A stretch of DNA of 64,000 nucleotides from Hyphomicrobiales bacterium. Its GTDB lineage: Bacteria > Pseudomonadota > Alphaproteobacteria > Rhizobiales > Methyloligellaceae. The DNA lies in the NCBI GenBank assembly GCA_021775525.1, contig JAJFHQ010000004.1, forward strand, positions 20,018 to 84,017. Direction: 5' to 3'. The position numbers were made by a program, and so were the translations under genes. The notes beneath the pieces were generated by a model, which was not told where the DNA came from, did not search any database, and worked only from the letters and a program-made list of their open reading frames with translations. Position 1 is the first letter of the stretch. Each line of letters begins with the position of its first letter. Shown piece by piece: positions 63,768-64,000 of this stretch.

Positions 63768-64000
63768 TTATTTAATGGCGCCCATCTTCATCAGCATTGT
63801 CTTGTGAATATCGCGTTCACGTTTCCAGTAGGTCATGAGAGCATCACCCTGAAGTGCGTCACCCTGAAGAGCTTTCTTCTTCATGTAGCCTTGCCACTCG
63901 CTGGAATCGAAGACCTTCTTGAACAGACCCTGGTAATAGGCCGTGGCGTCCTTGCTCATGCCGGGCGCGCCGACGACGGTGCGCTGCATGAAGTAGACAA
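63768..64000 (-). CDS. tctC: Tripartite tricarboxylate transporter substrate-binding protein TctC (C-terminal part)
   Basis: Only the last 77 or so codons lie in the window; the gene continues past the right edge. Segments RTVVGAPGMSKDATAYYQGLFKKVF and SSEWQGYMKK are typical of the C-terminal lobe of Bug/TctC proteins, which bind carboxylates in the periplasm. The residues LQGDA occur twice in a row (63845-63874), the trace of a 15-bp tandem duplication. Confidence 0.88.
   Translation of the reverse strand, partial: VYFMQRTVVGAPGMSKDATAYYQGLFKKVFDSSEWQGYMKKKALQGDALQGDALMTYWKRERDIHKTMLMKMGAIK

Noticed and set aside
1..64000. CRISPR arrays, insertion sequences, prophage, attachment sites
   Set aside because: I saw no regularly spaced repeats, transposase or integrase genes, phage structural genes, or direct repeats flanking a tRNA. 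The tRNA-Leu at 5684 has no integrase beside it.

Overview
The window looks like chromosomal DNA from an alphaproteobacterium, most likely a marine or soil member of the Hyphomicrobiales or a close relative. The evidence is gene content: a MucR/Ros zinc-finger regulator, a DUF3126 protein, a CHCC zinc-finger (NDUFS6-like) protein, a malic enzyme fused to a phosphotransacetylase domain, a transglutaminase-like cysteine peptidase, and a complete SoxXYZABCD system. I cannot name the genus. There is no sign of phage, insertion sequence, CRISPR array or integrated plasmid; the window is a mosaic of housekeeping genes and three metabolic islands.

Layout. 0.1-5.8 kb: a PilZ protein, a universal stress protein behind a perfect FNR/FixK-type box, aspS, maeB and tRNA-Leu(UAA). 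6.1-20.3 kb: the sulfur-oxidation island. On the minus strand run soxV(ccdA)-soxX-Y-Z-A-B-C-D-W, then an alpha/beta hydrolase, a metallo-beta-lactamase-fold protein whose first metal motif is lost, and a DUF302 protein. Divergent to soxV is soxS-soxR followed by a YeeE/YedE (TsuA-type) permease. Two further permeases of that family mark the two ends of the island. SoxR keeps the two cysteines of the SqrR/BigR persulfide sensors, and AT-rich dyads of the ATTC-N8-GAAT type lie before soxC, soxX and soxS/soxV, so sulfide or thiosulfate probably de-represses the island. 20.7-23.1 kb: an AraC regulator, a BesD/HalD-like Fe(II)/2-oxoglutarate enzyme and a LysE exporter. The oxygenase has HxD where the halogenases have HxG, so it is predicted to hydroxylate a free amino acid rather than chlorinate it.

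23.3-53.5 kb: mainly core and small-molecule metabolism (cysE, gamma carbonic anhydrase, hisI, folE, an IscU/NifU-like scaffold, yidD, thrS, nadK, cutA, an aat-like transferase), signalling (PilZ, PAS, CBS, response regulator with Hpt protein) and acyl-CoA enzymes (enoyl-CoA hydratase family, MaoC with CitE). An unlisted 38-codon membrane ORF at 49870-49986 has its own Shine-Dalgarno sequence and a terminator. The stretch ends with a tartrate/malate-type dehydrogenase and tartronate semialdehyde reductase. 53.8-64 kb: a SulP anion transporter fused to STAS and cyclic-nucleotide domains, then an oxalate island on the minus strand: tctC(partial)-tctB-tctA, a GntR regulator, oxalyl-CoA decarboxylase and formyl-CoA:oxalate CoA-transferase, closed by a strong bidirectional terminator, followed by an IclR regulator.

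How it fits together (inference): the organism can take electrons from reduced sulfur, importing thiosulfate through the permeases and oxidising it in the periplasm, and can use oxalate as carbon or energy source. Glyoxylate-level products could pass through tartronate semialdehyde reductase to glycerate.
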